From Ariolimax columbianus (lineage: Eukaryota; Mollusca; Gastropoda; Stylommatophora; Arionidae), in contig JAVGWX010000013.1 of NCBI GenBank assembly GCA_036924085.1, forward strand, positions 67,078,759-67,142,758: a stretch of DNA of 64,000 bases, in the 5' to 3' direction. The position numbers were made by a program, and so were the translations under genes. Of this stretch, positions 21,442-32,999 are shown piece after piece. The notes below the pieces were generated by a model, which saw only the letters and a list, made by a program, of their open reading frames with translations, ran no database searches and was not told the DNA's origin. Position 1 is the first letter of the stretch; every line of letters starts with the position of its first letter.

Positions 21442-24400
21442 GGGGGGTAGGGCAAAAGTGTGTAAATATAGCACCTCATGGTGAGAGGCAGCCACATCCT
21501 TGATGGCCAGGATCCTATTTGGTTCCCCCACTTCTGTCTAGCTCACGTATGGCTCCTGGAGTCTGCCTGTGTACGGCAGCGCCACCCCCCGGGCAACGGC
21601 TTTGGCTGGCCGGCTAAACTACGTGGGTGAAATGACAAGAAGGGGAGTCCACCCCTGACAAGTACACACAGCTGCTGGTGGAAGAGGCGGAAGATCGACC
21701 TGTGCGACAACGACTCTGAAAGCGGGAGCTGGAAACGCCTGGTATCGGGTTAAGGGCGCACCAGAGGCCATAGTTGGTAAGCGGCCAGAACCAACGTCCA
21801 GAAAGCAATGGCAAACTACTGGATGTAAAATGCCAAGAAACTTATGACAGTCGAGAGAAACTCAAAGATCTGATGGTGAGGCCCTCAGACCAGGCAGATC
21901 ATCGACGCCAACTGGGGAAGAGGCCAATTTCAGAATCAGTACAAGTAATAGAGATGACGGCCTAAAGCCTGACTGCATTTCAGTGGACAACTCTGAAATG
22001 GGACTAAAAACAAAACTAAGAATAGGCACCTGGAACGTCAGGAGCCTATACCAGGGCAAGTTATTCATGATCGGAGAGAAATGAAGAGAATCAAGATAGA
22101 GATTCTTGGAGTCTCTGAGCATAGATAGGCCGGTCAAGGGCACTGTACCAGCTCCGCAGGAGAAACATTTATATACTCTGGGACGGACAAGGGTGGAAAA
22201 AGCGGGGTCGGCTTTATTCTGTCAAAGAAGACAGCACCTTCACTACTTGGTTACAATCCAGTCAACGACCGCATAATTGTAATCAGACTAAAGAAAAAGA
22301 CTAGAAATTTAACAATAATTCAAGTGTATGCACCAACATCAGCAGCAGACGATGGTGAAATGGATGATTTTTATAAAACCTTGCAAGAAGCGATGGAAAA
22401 AGTTGAAAAAAGAGACATCTTGGTCATCATTGGAGATTTCAATGAGAAAGTTGGAGAGGAAAGAGCCGAAGAGGAGAGAAGTGTTCGAGAACCTTTTGGT
22501 TTGGGACACAGAAATGAGCGAGGAGAAAGACTGGTTGAATTCTGTATGGAAAACAACCTCTCCATTGCCAACACCATCTTCAAACAACATCTACGAAGAC
22601 TGTACACGTGGACCTCCCCTGATGGCAACAGCAGAAACCAAATAGACTACATCCTAGTGCAACAAAGATGGAGATCAAATGTGCTGCCAACAAAAACACT
22701 GCCAGGAGCAGACTGCGATACGGACCTCGAATTACTGTTTGCAGTTTTCCAAACAAGACTACGCAGGATCAACAAAGGTTGCCAGCCAATACGCTTCGAT
22801 GTATCAGCAATACCTACTGAATACAACGTCAAAGTAGAAAACAAATTTGAGGCGTTGCTTGCTATACAGGAGGAGATGACATCTGAGGAGTTGACATCGC
22901 ACGCAAGAAAGATTTTGATCTCGACAGCAAAAGAAATGATTCCAAAGATATTGCACAAGACACAGAGCTATATAACAGAGGAAACACAGAAACTCATTGC
23001 AGAAAGGCAACAATTAAAACAAATGGGAAGTAAGAGGACCAACACAGCATATAAAAACTGCGCAAGAAAAGTTAGAAGAGAAATAAGAAAAGATAAAAGA
23101 AGATACATAGTAGAAACATGTAAGGATTTAGAAAACCTACAACAACAAGGCAAAGAAAAAGATGCATTCAAAGCAATAAGAACACTGACAAGGGAATTCC
23201 GTCCGGTTCCACATGTCATAAATGACGAAGAGGATAACACATTAACAGAAACCAAAGACATACTGAATAGATGGAGAGAGTACTGCAGAACCATGTATGG
23301 AGACAGCACAAAGCGCTCAGTTACAATCCTACCAAAGGATGAGAAAGAACCTGAACCAACATTGGAAGAAGTACGCTCTGCAATTAAAAGCCTGAAAAAG
23401 GGAAAGTCCCCAGGATGCGATGATATCCCAGCAGAGCTAATACAAGCAGGAGGAGAGGCATGTGCTCGAATCTACCACAAGCTGTGTAAACAGATATGGC
23501 ACAGTGCAGAGTGGCCAGAAGCATGGGAGAAATCAATTTATATTCTCCTCCCAAAAAAAGGCAACCTGAAGCTGTGCACGAACTACCGAACTATCGCACT
23601 GATAAGCCATGCTAGCAAGATACTCTTGCGAATCCTTTTAAGAAGGATAGAGAAAAGGTTTGAATCTGAAATTCACGGTGTCCAGGCAGGTTTTAGGAAA
23701 GACAGAGGGACCCGGGACCACATATTCAATTTAAGGAATATCTATGAAAAATGTAAGGAGTTTAATGTAGACATGTACACATGTTTCATTGATTACACTA
23801 AGGTCTTCGACACGGTAAAACATCAAAATCTGTGGGGAATCATGAAGGAAATGGGGTTTCCTTTGCATATTATCCATCTCATTGAAACATTATACCAAGA
23901 TCAACAAGCCGCTGTCCGAGTATCTGGGCAAACATCAGATTGGTTTGCAGTACAAAAAGGGAGTCCGACAGGGATGTATCCTCTCACCTTATCTGTACAA
24001 CATATATGCGGAATGTATACTGAGAAATGTACGAGAAGATAACATTGAAAGTTTCGACCCATTTATGATTGGGGGGTACGAGATTCCAGAGTTACGATAC
24101 GCAGATGACACAGTGATACTATCAAGAAGTTCGGAAGGGCTAGAGCAGCTACTTTCAGCCGTTAATGGACATAGTAAAGATCAAAATCTGTTCATAAACA
24201 TAAACAAAACAAAGATAATGACCAACAATAAAACACAATGTCGGCATAAATTTACAGTGGGTGGTGAGGAAATAGATCAGGTTACACATTTTGAATATCT
24301 GGGCTCCAGAATCGACAAAAATGGTGACTGCTCGAAAGAAATCAGAAGAAGACTAGCTATGGTAATGCAGAGACTGAACAGCCTGAAGACATTATGGCAG

Positions 24401-24877
24401 GGCACCAAAAAAACGATAAAAGTAAATGTCTTGAGAGCCTGTGTTTTTCCTGTGGCAGCTTATGGTTGCGAATCATGGACGATTACCAAAACTTCTAGAC
24501 AAAGAATCGAATCCTTCGAGTCAAAATGTTACAGAAAGATCTTCAGAATACCCTGGACAGAGAAAAGAACAAATGCAGACATTCGACAAGAGTTGAGCAT
24601 ATTGGAGAACTGGTTTATCAATTCCATTTTGGCTAAAAAAAAGCAAATACTTTGGTCACATCAAGAGACACAACGGTCTTGAGAGGATGGTGATGGAAGG
24701 TATGGTGCCAGGCAAAAGAAGAAGGGGTAGACCAAGAAGACGATGGCACCAAGATATCAAAGAGTGCCTGAGTATGACAGTGGCGGAAGCTGGTGTTTTG
24801 GCAAGGGAACGAGTTTCTTTCAGACAGACTGTGATGGGAGTCATGTTCTACAAAGGACATGCTACATGATGATGATG
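21442..24877 (+). mobile_element. Nearly full-length RTE-like retrotransposon
   Basis: A 3.4-kb LINE with a 5' UTR of about 580 bases (shared with the copy at 26.87 kb), one ORF coding endonuclease plus RT, and a GATGATGATG tail. It is embedded in a 62-bp tandem repeat. The left flank ends ...AACAACTATGTA and the right flank resumes TATGTTTCATGAC, so it interrupts a single repeat unit. It is the best preserved LINE here and is likely the youngest. RTE elements move by target-primed reverse transcription. Confidence 0.88.
22081..24869 (+). pseudogene. RTE ORF2: APE endonuclease and reverse transcriptase
   Basis: An upstream start (IGTWNVRSLYQGK at about 22022) lies one frame away. From 22081 the frame is open except for a TAG at 22126-22128. 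The endonuclease shows IQVYAPTSAAD, GDFNEKVGEE and IDYILVQQRW. The catalytic histidine block reads DCDTDLELL, where DTDHELL is usual. The RT has KKGKSPGCDDIPAE, NYRTIALISHASKI, FIDYTKVFDTV and, one frame on, GVRQGCILSPYLYN and YADDTVIL. A single extra G in the run at 23959-23961 causes the first shift. A second shift lies in the A run near 24633-24641, after which the basic tail GRPRRRWHQDIKE continues to the stop at 24867-24869. Confidence 0.92.
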
Positions 24878-25468
24878 TATGTTTCATGACATCAAAGTCT
24901 ACAAGCAATGTAAGTATGTTCTTATTTCTAACAACTATGTATGTTACATTAAATTGAAGTCTACAGGCAATGTAAGTATGTTCTTATTTCTAACAACTAT
25001 GTATGTTACATGAAATTGAAGTCTACAGGCAATGTAAGTATGTTCTTATTTCTAACAACTATGTATGTTACATGAAATTAAGTCTACAGGCAATGTAAGT
25101 ATGTTCTTATTTCTAACAACTATGTATGTTACATGACATTGACGTCTACAGGCAATGTAAGTATGTTACATGAAATCGAAGTCTACAGGCAATATAAGTA
25201 TGTTCTTATTTCTAACAACTATGTATGTTACATAAACCTAAGTCTACAGGCAATGTAAGTATGTTCTAATTTCTAACAACTATGTATGTTACATGAAATC
25301 GAAGTCTACAGGCAATGTAAGTATGTTCTTATTTCTAACAACTATGTATGTTACATGAAATCGAAGTCTACAAGCAATGTAAGTATGTTCTTATTTCTAA
25401 CAACTATGTATGTTACATGAAATCGAAGTCTACAGGCAATGTAAGTATGTTCTTATTTCTAACAACTA
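24878..25468 (+). repeat. 62-bp tandem repeat array, left part
   Basis: About nine to ten units built on GTCTACAGGCAATGTAAG, TATGTTCTTATTTCTAACAA and CTATGTATGTTACATGAA. One unit near 25145-25200 is shortened. The array is cut at TA (25467-25468) by a mariner and resumes at 26735. Confidence 0.93.
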
Positions 25469-26732
25469 CAAGGGGGCTTGTTATAAGTCTTTACTCTGAC
25501 TATGAAGGAGTTGGAGCATAAAGCTGAGATTCGGCACATATGTACCTCATTCAATTTGTACTAGACTTGAGTATGAATTTCCCTCCTCGACGGGTTTACC
25601 CAGTATGGTGCGTGACGCAACACACCTTATTGACCGCCACTATAACGCTACTCTTATGTTTTGTCAGAACAAGGGAGAAATCACAGGCCAGAACTGTGAA
25701 AAAATTCTTGATGTTGCAGGGGAAAACATCAATAGAAAGCCATAGGGAGATGGAACCAGTGTTTGAGGAATTCTGTACTTCGTATGTGTTTGTAAAAAAA
25801 CTGGTGTAGGCAGTTTAAGTGTGGCCATTCCCATGTTGCTGATCTTCTAAAATCAGGAAGACCATCCTCAGAGTGCAGCGATGAAAATGCTGAAAAACAG
25901 TGAAGAAAATCATTGACCAGGAAAATGACGATTGCAGAGATATCTAGGTCAGCAAAACTGAATGAAAATACAGTTTTTAGAATTTTACACAACAGACTGA
26001 ACATGAGAAAAGTGTGTGCCCGCGTCTGCTGACATGTAAACAGAAACAAATGAGGGTTGATTGCTGTGGCCAGTTGTTCAAAATGTGTCGATCCAAAAAC
26101 ATGTTGCCGACTATGGTGACAGTAGATGAGACTTAGGTTCACGATTATGACACAGAATCCAGCATAAAACACCTGGCTCACACATGTGAAGCCAAGAGCA
26201 CAGAAATCTGCAAGAAAAGTGATGCTGACTGTTTTTGGTACGTCAAAGGTGTCATATTGAAAGATTACCTGCTTCATGGCAACACGGTTAATGTAGATCT
26301 GAAACTTAGAAAGACTGAACAGAAAACTAGGGATAGCGCGTACTAAAATTCTGCACTTTCTTCGAGACAAACCGCCCTCCCATAAAGCAAGGCACGTGCT
26401 GTAAACAACCAATGATTTGAATATTGAAATTCTTCCACACCCACCATATTCTCCGGATTTAGCTCCAGACTTTTTTTCTTTTCACAAAACTTAAACAGCT
26501 GAAATGAAATCATTTTGACACTGACGAAGATGTCATGCTGGCTTGTGATAACTGGTTTAGTTAGAAACATAGGTTACTTTATTCTAGAGGTCTTTTCAAG
26601 GTCACTCAGAGATGGCAGAAATGCATAAATTCAGGTGGTGGCTACATTGAGAAGGAATAGCACTGAGCCAAATTTCAACTTTCTCCTTCTACTCCTTGGT
26701 CAGGGTAATAAAGATTTATGGCAAGCCCATTG
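25469..26732 (+). mobile_element. Full-length degenerate mariner with TA duplication
   Basis: The 1264-bp element starts CAAGGGGGCTTGTTATAAG and ends with the imperfect inverted repeat CTTTATTACC..., i.e. TTTATGGCAAGCCCATTG. TA lies on both sides (25467-25468 and 26733-26734). Removing the element restores an uninterrupted 62-bp repeat unit. The length is that of a complete mariner. Internal frames show VADLLKSGRPSS, DCRDISRSAKLNENTVF, VTVDET, YLLHGNTVNVDL and LPHPPYSPDLAPDFF, with stops and shifts throughout. Confidence 0.92.
25505..26575 (+). pseudogene. Mariner transposase, broken
   Basis: The N-terminal part is poorly preserved but includes EPVFEEFCTSYVFVKKLV and, one frame on, FKCGHSHVADLLKSGRP, followed by the second helix-turn-helix region (ISRSAKLNENTVFRILHN). 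The first catalytic aspartate lies in TVDET, after which a stop replaces the next residue. The HDKPPSH block near 26367 stands where HDNARPH is usual, so the second aspartate is kept. The third catalytic site is PYSPDLAPDFF. At least four frameshifts make it inactive. The subfamily differs from the mariners at 15.6, 20.2 and 55.3 kb, judged by the terminal repeats. Confidence 0.85.
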
Positions 26733-26734
26733 TA

Positions 26735-26866
26735 TGTATATTTCATGACATCCAAGTCTACAGGCAATGTAAGTATGTTCTTATTTCTAACAACTATGTA
26801 TGTTACATGAACCTAAGTCTACAGGCAATGTAAGTATGTTCTTATTTCTAACAACTGTATCTAAGT
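26735..26866 (+). repeat. 62-bp tandem repeat array, right part
   Basis: About two units continue in phase with the left part, ending at TTCTAACAACT just before the 5' end of the second RTE copy. Confidence 0.9.
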
Positions 26867-26875
26867 ACAGTAGGG

Positions 26876-28005
26876 GGAGTAGGACAGAAGTGTGTAAATG
26901 ATAGTACCTCACGGTGAGAGGCAGCAATATCCTAGATGGCCAGAATCCTATGTGGCTCCCCCACTTCTGTCCAGCTCACGTATGGCTTCTAGAGTCTGCC
27001 TGGGCACGCCCCCCCCCCCCCCCCCACGGCTTTGGCTAGCCGGCTAAACTATGAACAGACAAAAGGGGAAGTCCATCCCTGACATGCACACGGCTGCTGA
27101 CAGATCAGGCGGAGGATCGACTTAGTCGGCAACCACTTAGAAAGCAGTAGCCGGAATGGACTAGTATCTGACTAAGGACGCACCAGGGACCGAGGCTGGT
27201 AAGAGGCCAGAAACAACGTTCAGAAAGCAATGGCAAACTACTGAACGCAGACATGACAAGAAACTCATGACAGTCGATACACACAAAACTCTGATCTGAT
27301 GATGAGGCCCTCAGGCTAGGCAGATCATCGACACCAACTGAGGAAGAGGACACTTCGGAGCCAGTATAAGTAACAAAGATGACCAAGAGCCCGACTACAT
27401 TACAATGGAAAACTCAGAAGAGGACTAAAAGCTAGGTTAAGAATAGGCACCTGGAACGTCAGGCGCCTATACTAAGGGATGCTATTAATGGTTGGGCAGG
27501 AGATGGAGAGAACCGAGATTGACATCATGGGAATACCAGAGCACAGATGTACAGGTCAAGGACACTGTGTGCGCATCCGGAGAAATGATTTTCTCAGGGA
27601 AAAACAAAAGTGGTCAGAGCGGGGTCGGATTCCTCCTGTCCAAGAGGACAGCACCTTCGCTGCTTGGGTATAACCCGGTAAACGACCGGGTAATTGCGAT
27701 TAGACTAAAAAAACGGAAAAGAAACCCCACAGTAATACAGGATTACGCATCAACATCAACTTCAGATGAATGAAATTGAAGATTTCTATAAGACCTTGCA
27801 AGACACATTGGACGAGACAGAGAGACGAGACACCCTGATCATCACAGGGGATTTTAAAGTGAAGGTTGGCACAGAAAGAACAGCAGAAGAAAGAAGAGTA
27901 TGAGGATCCTTCGGTCTTGGACACAGGAACGAAAGAGGTGAAAAACTAGTTGAGTTCTGTATGGAGAATAACCTCACCATTGCCAACACCATATTTAAGC
28001 ATCAT
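26876..28005 (+). mobile_element. Second RTE copy, 5' part only
   Basis: The 5' UTR matches the first RTE from GGGGGAGTAGGACAGAAGTG onward. The endonuclease reads IGTWNVRRLY, GVGFLLSKRTAPSL and VNDRVIAIRLKK, and ends at NLTIANTIFKHH. It lacks the whole RT. A 15-17 base poly-C run near 27010-27026 replaces the GCGCCACCCCCC segment of the first copy. LINEs normally lose 5' ends, so this 3' loss points to a later deletion or rearrangement. Confidence 0.88.
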
Positions 28006-28430
28006 AGCTACCAATATTCCGATTCGAGCATAATAACAGGCCGCTGAATTGTGTTGTTGCCAAAGTCGATGTAATTTATGTGTATTTACCAGGATTATCC
28101 CACGATATTCCCATTCATTCTTGGATATTAATGTGCATAATCTAGATACGTATGTGAAAATCAACTGGGCCTGTGTTTCCATTGTGTTTTAGATCGGGAA
28201 AAGTGCACTTCCAATTCACTAAAATGTGTCTACTGGATCACAGCTACCCCCGCAAGTGGATCTGGGTCATGTGTGCCGGTCAGAAAAATCACCGGTGCAT
28301 GATGCGTTAACGACCCAGACATGAACCCGACCAGCGGGAGAAAACGGTTTAACAGTAGCCGTGAAAACCGTCAAATATTCAAGAATCCTTCTCTTAGGGC
28401 TACGATTCGCAATAGCATCACGCGCAAGCA
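28006..28430. other. Noncoding, nothing recognised
   Basis: Sequence directly after the 3' break of the RTE. No element motif was seen. Confidence 0.4.
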
Positions 28431-28436
28431 AACTAC

Positions 28437-28799
28437 TTGAACATCTGCAGGAACACAACATCCTCCAAAAAAAAGATCTTGTCCGCCCAAAATAGAAGGA
28501 CAAGGAAGCAAAAAACCAAAAGGGGAAGAAGAAGTGGAACAAGAAAGTTTTTAAAAATCCACATGGATCTCGGCACTACAAAGACAGCCACAAATACCAC
28601 ACAGACACACACGAGAAGGAGTACTCCTCGCGGCCCCCGTCCCAAGGCAGCGGAGTACAGGGCTCCCTCTCGGGGACCCACAGGGCTCCCTCTCGGGGAC
28701 CCACAGGGATCTTCGTCAAAACATTGGCGGTGCCTTTGTGTACTCTGCAAAGATAGGCTGCAAATAATCATTTTTGGTTTGTACTGTGCTATAAATTGA
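28437..28799 (+). other. Basic ORF of unknown nature
   Basis: A 120-codon frame rich in K, R, T and P, with stretches such as RRTRKQKTKRGRRSG and STPRGPRPKAAEYR. It includes a 24-bp direct duplication (GGGCTCCCTCTCGGGGACCC) around 28660-28700. It could be the tail of a LINE ORF1 or chance. No domain is recognised, and the opposite strand is equally open. Confidence 0.2.
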
Positions 28800-29400
28800 A
28801 TTTGATTCGACCTATACATAGAGAGTCTAGACTCATGCTACTGATGTGTATAATGGCTGGCAGAGTGTTACTCTAGTTATTGCATATTTCGTCATTTAAA
28901 GACAAGTCTGATTAATATGTTTTTGAAGATTGGCAACCATAGCGGATAGTGTTATAATAATATAACATATACATCGTGTAACAAGGGAACAATTAGGTCA
29001 GATTCGTGGACTATCTGTGATATATTCGTGGACTATCTGTGATATACACTCGATTCTGCGATGAAACCAACTGAAAGTACACACGTGGACGAGTGACATT
29101 GCTGTGATTGTTACCCACTGTCGATGTAACGTGTATTTCTAAGGCCCCCACTGCCTTGTGTGATACTTGTTTACGAGTAAGACTTCGAGAGTAAACCTTG
29201 AGGAAAAATCCGGAGCTGGGGTCCCTAAGGCAGTCAAATGATGTTTCAAGCAATATTCGGACAACTCCTGCGACGTTGCTGATTCCAGGCAGTATCGACT
29301 AATGTCGTTCCCCTGGATGAATTAGCTGCTGCTCGGACAACAGCTTGTTCTCCTTAGAAATATGCCCAGGCTTGCACCTTGGAGAGGCCCTCGAGCCTTA
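28800..29400. other. Noncoding; one 22-bp tandem duplication
   Basis: TTCGTGGACTATCTGTGATATA is present twice in tandem at about 29003-29046. Nothing else was recognised. Confidence 0.45.
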
Positions 29401-29434
29401 CCCTTTAACACTGACACATCAGGTGTAACATCAA

Positions 29435-30335
29435 ATATCTACCTGGGATGTTGGAACGTCCGTACTATGTTGAGTCAGATGACCTTCAACAAATAAATAT
29501 CAGGAAAACATGCATTAATGACGAACTAAAAAGACTCAATGTGGACATTGCAGCGCTACAAGAAACTCAGAATCAGGATCAATTAGTGAGAAGGAATACA
29601 TTTTCTACTGGAAACGGAAAGACCCTATTGCTTTGCAGTGAAAATGTTCATTTCACACATGGTTGAACCAGGCAAAAATGGTTGACACTCCGTCTTCATG
29701 CCACTGCCTATCCCGTCACCCTTGTAAGTGCCTATGCTCTTACCTTGTGCTCCCCAAGCTGAAGCCAAAGATGCTTTTTATGAGAATCTATCACCAGTCA
29801 TTAGAAACATATCGGAGTCAGGAACAACTTGTTCTACTCGGCGACTTCAATGCTAGAGTGGGTGCTGATCACGATTCGTGGTCTATGGCAACTTTGGAGT
29901 CGGCAAAGTTACTGAAAATGGGGAACGGCTTTTAGAGTTCTGTGTCTACCATGGCATCTGTGTGACCAACTCCTATTTTCAGACCAAGCCCCAAAATAAG
30001 GTCTCATGGATGCACCCACGATCAGCTTGATTTGATTCTCGTGTGAAGGTCTCTTCTAAAATCTGTTCTCCTCACGCGCTCCTTCAATAGCGCAGACTGT
30101 CGCACAGACCATGAGCTGGTTCGATGTAAAATCAAAGTGCAACCAAGAAAGTTGTATCACACCAAACACGAAGGTAAACCATGCATCGACACGAGCTACA
30201 TGTCAGATCCTGCACTGATCATTCGCTTTAACGACGCTTTCGAGGAAAATATAAGAATTACACAAAGTGGCGCCGTGGTTACAGAAACGTGGAAACAACT
30301 TCGATCCAACATCCACAGCATCTCTCTATGACAGC
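29435..30335 (+). pseudogene. LINE APE endonuclease domain, decayed
   Basis: In successive frames: LGCWNVRTML, LNVDIAALQETQ, RLHATAYPVTLVSAYALT, QEQLVLLGDFNARVGADHD, NSYFQTKPQ, SADCRTDHELVRCKIKVQP and DPALIIRFNDAFEENIRI. These give the APE-type catalytic blocks in order: WNVRTM, LQET, GDFNARVG and the DHEL block. The GDFN and DH residues survive, but at least four frameshifts interrupt the ORF. The sequence stops just where the linker to RT would begin. Confidence 0.82.
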
Positions 30336-31285
30336 TACAAGAACAATCACGCGAGCAGAAGCCTTTTTATGTCTCTTTCATCCTCAGACAATGTTCAGAC
30401 AAATAGATATGATACAAATTCAGTTTGTAACCACCGCACATCCTCTCCCTTAACATTAACAGACTGCGACAAAAAACAGTGACACATAGTGACGTTAATC
30501 AAATATAAACCAGATTTCATCCTCCTTCCGGAAACAAACATACATACACCGAGACAATCGTGTGTGACAAATAACATCCACCTGCATTGAACATATTTCG
30601 TTTAGCCTAGGTGAAACGATAGGAGTAGTCATTCCACAGACATCCAATGAGCGGATTTCTAATTACATCATTCTCTATGTTTGTCTGGTGTTTCTGAAAA
30701 CAAATTATTTGTCCCCCCAAATTGAGTTCTTGATTACAAGGAGCAAGTTTGGTGCGTTTGATGTTAGTTTACATCCGACGAAGGCTGTACTTGGTGTTTA
30801 ATCATACTGATCATGTGGTGTCTTTCTTGTGAATTACAACGCATATATAGAGAAGTATGAATTGTTTACGACAATGTTGATGAGAACAGAATGCAAACTG
30901 CCACTGACATTTAGCAAGCACAGTCCACACATTTACACTGCAATGAATGGAGATATTTTCAGGAATTGCTTGGGGAACCCAAGAAGTGGCTACAAATCCA
31001 AACAGTGGCGATGTAATTAGCTGCCCGTATGGCATGGCGAGAGGCAAGCAATTACTCACATGACTTGACTTCTCCATGGCTCCACCTGTGTCTGCAAACA
31101 ATATAAGGACGGGAAAATAAGTTGACAATAGCGTACTCGATAATACAATCTGCCCTCCGATCGGTTCCACGCGGTGAAGGGACTTCATATGTCTGAACCC
31201 CAACATTAATTTACCATAGATTTATATGAGGATCGAGGTGAACCAAAGTCGGGTTATCCGCATCCTTCGAGGTCTATTGACACAT
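30336..31285. other. Mostly unrecognised; possible endonuclease scrap
   Basis: Near 30490-30540 a frame gives LIKYKPDFILLPETNIH, weakly like the start of a LINE endonuclease (..DFILLQET..), and near 30617 GETIGVVIPQTSNE. This is suggestive only. The rest shows no motif. Confidence 0.3.
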
Positions 31286-31289
31286 AAGT

Positions 31290-32820
31290 CTGACGCGGTG
31301 TGTCGTTTGAGCCCCACCCAAGAAGAACTGAACTATCTTGTTCACAATCTGGAGCTGTCCAATGCCAATGCGGAATTACTTGGGTAAATCTTAAACTATG
31401 GAATCTTCTCTATGAAAATGTCAGAGTTACTTCATTTTGCGCTCGCCATGATCAGCTTCCTCCTTACTTTAGATATGAAAGTGCGCCTTTTTCTGCTCCG
31501 ACATAGATGCTCTAAGGTATCATGACCCGCAAGAACGGAGACATTTATATTGACCTCTGTAAATTGAGTTTCACGGCAGTGTTGCTGCATAATGAAATTC
31601 CAACTTCCATCCTTCCAAGTCGGACACGCTGTGTAGAAAAAACAAACCTACAACCTAAAACAGCTCTTAAACTGAATTCGATACATCAAGTGTGGATGGT
31701 ATGAACTGATGGTTGTGGCTCGGTAGGTGGTTCTCTATCTAAGATATACGAAGTACTGCTGCTTATGTGAATGGGATAGCCAATAAGTAAAGAGAAACTG
31801 GCCTCGTAGAGAATATATATGAAAGTCGAAGACAACAATGTGGATTCCCGTGCACTGACCACAATCCTGCTATCTTCCCTCCGTGTGCTAAAACAAGGTC
31901 AATAAAGCCATAGACTTTACTGAAACAGTTTCAACGTACTTGGCTGGCACATTCCCTATACTTGACGAATTGAGAACATTAACAAGGGCATTTCTGTCCG
32001 TCGCCATGTCCAAGAATTGAGAACATTAACAAGGACATTTCTGTCCGTCGCCATGTCCGAGAATTGAGAACATTAACAAGGACATTTCTGTCCGTCGCCA
32101 TGTCCAAGAATTGAGAACATTAACAAGGACATTTCTGTCCGTCGCCATGTCCAAGAATTGAGAACATTAACAAGGACATTTCTGTCCGTCGCCATGTCCG
32201 AGAATTGACAACATTAACAAGGACATTTCTGTCCGTCGCCATGTCCGAGAATTGAGAACATTAACAAGGACATTTCTGTCCGTCGCCATGTCCGAGAATT
32301 GAGAACATTAACAAGGACATTTCTGTCCGTCGCCATGTCCGAGAATTGAGAACATTAACAAGGACATTTCTGTCCGTCGCCATGTCCAAGAATTGAGAAC
32401 ATTAACAAGGACATTTCTGTCCGTCGCCATGTCCAAGAATTGAGAACATTAACAAGGACATTTCTGTCCGTCGCCATGTCCGAGAATTTTGTTGAGACGA
32501 AACGTTAGACAAGCTGCTTGAGTACGACGAGAAAAAGCTTGGGACGCGTTTCGTCTGGCCCAACATAACTTCTTCGGGATGGTCAGGTCAGAAAACTACA
32601 AACAACTGGTTGAGGACATTCTATATCACAAACTCTTAATCATGACCACGGTGAACGTTTTCAACTGGGCGTTGCCACAGTGGGGGAACGATACCAGGAA
32701 AACTAGTCCACTTCAATGTTGGCCGACTACTGCTGGACACTCGGCAGAGATGATCCTGGTTGGCTGTACACGTGACATAAAATGTGACGAACGTAGAAGA
32801 GGATTTTTACAGGCATATGA
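31290..32820 (+). pseudogene. Orphan TE-associated coding relic, unknown family
   Basis: Reading across frames gives SPTQEELNYLVHNLEL, YENVRVTSF.ARHDQL, DLCKLSFTAVLLHNEI, then after a 47-bp array AWDAFRLAQHNFFGMVRS, ENYKQLVEDILYH and SMLADYCWTLGRDDPGWLY. I recall similar unnamed proteins repeated many times in arthropod genomes, so this is probably a mobile-element protein, but I cannot assign a superfamily. No catalytic triad or zinc finger is evident. Stops, shifts and the array make it nonfunctional. Confidence 0.5.
31967..32488 (+). repeat. Tandem array, 11 x 47 bp
   Basis: The unit contains GAGAACATTAACAAGG and ACATTTCTGTCCGTCGCCA. The edge motif GAATT occurs at 31967-31971 and 32484-32488, 517 bases apart, exactly 11 units. 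It interrupts the orphan coding relic, which continues downstream. Units differ at only a few positions (CCAAG or CCGAG; one GACAAC). Confidence 0.96.
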
Positions 32821-32846
32821 TTTGTATACATGTTACTCTATAATAT

Positions 32847-32847
<1 letters not shown>

Positions 32848-32904
<57 letters not shown>

Positions 32905-32972
32905 CATACATACATACATGCACGCACGTACGCGCACACACACACACATGCATACATACACGCACGCACACT
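32848..32972. repeat. Compound microsatellite (TA)n(CATA)n(CA)n
   Basis: About 25 TA steps followed by CATA repeats and GCA/CACA-rich sequence. The ORFs spanning it on both strands are artefacts of the repeat. Confidence 0.97.
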
Positions 32973-32999
32973 TACTTGGCCGCACGATATTTATGAGTT

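Noticed and set aside
28433..28819. Membrane-like minus-strand ORF
   Set aside because: Hydrophobic reading is the antisense of a lysine/arginine-rich plus-strand stretch. Neither strand has supporting motifs.
32848..32972. Origin or regulatory meaning of the TA/CA tract
   Set aside because: Ordinary compound microsatellite with no additional signal.
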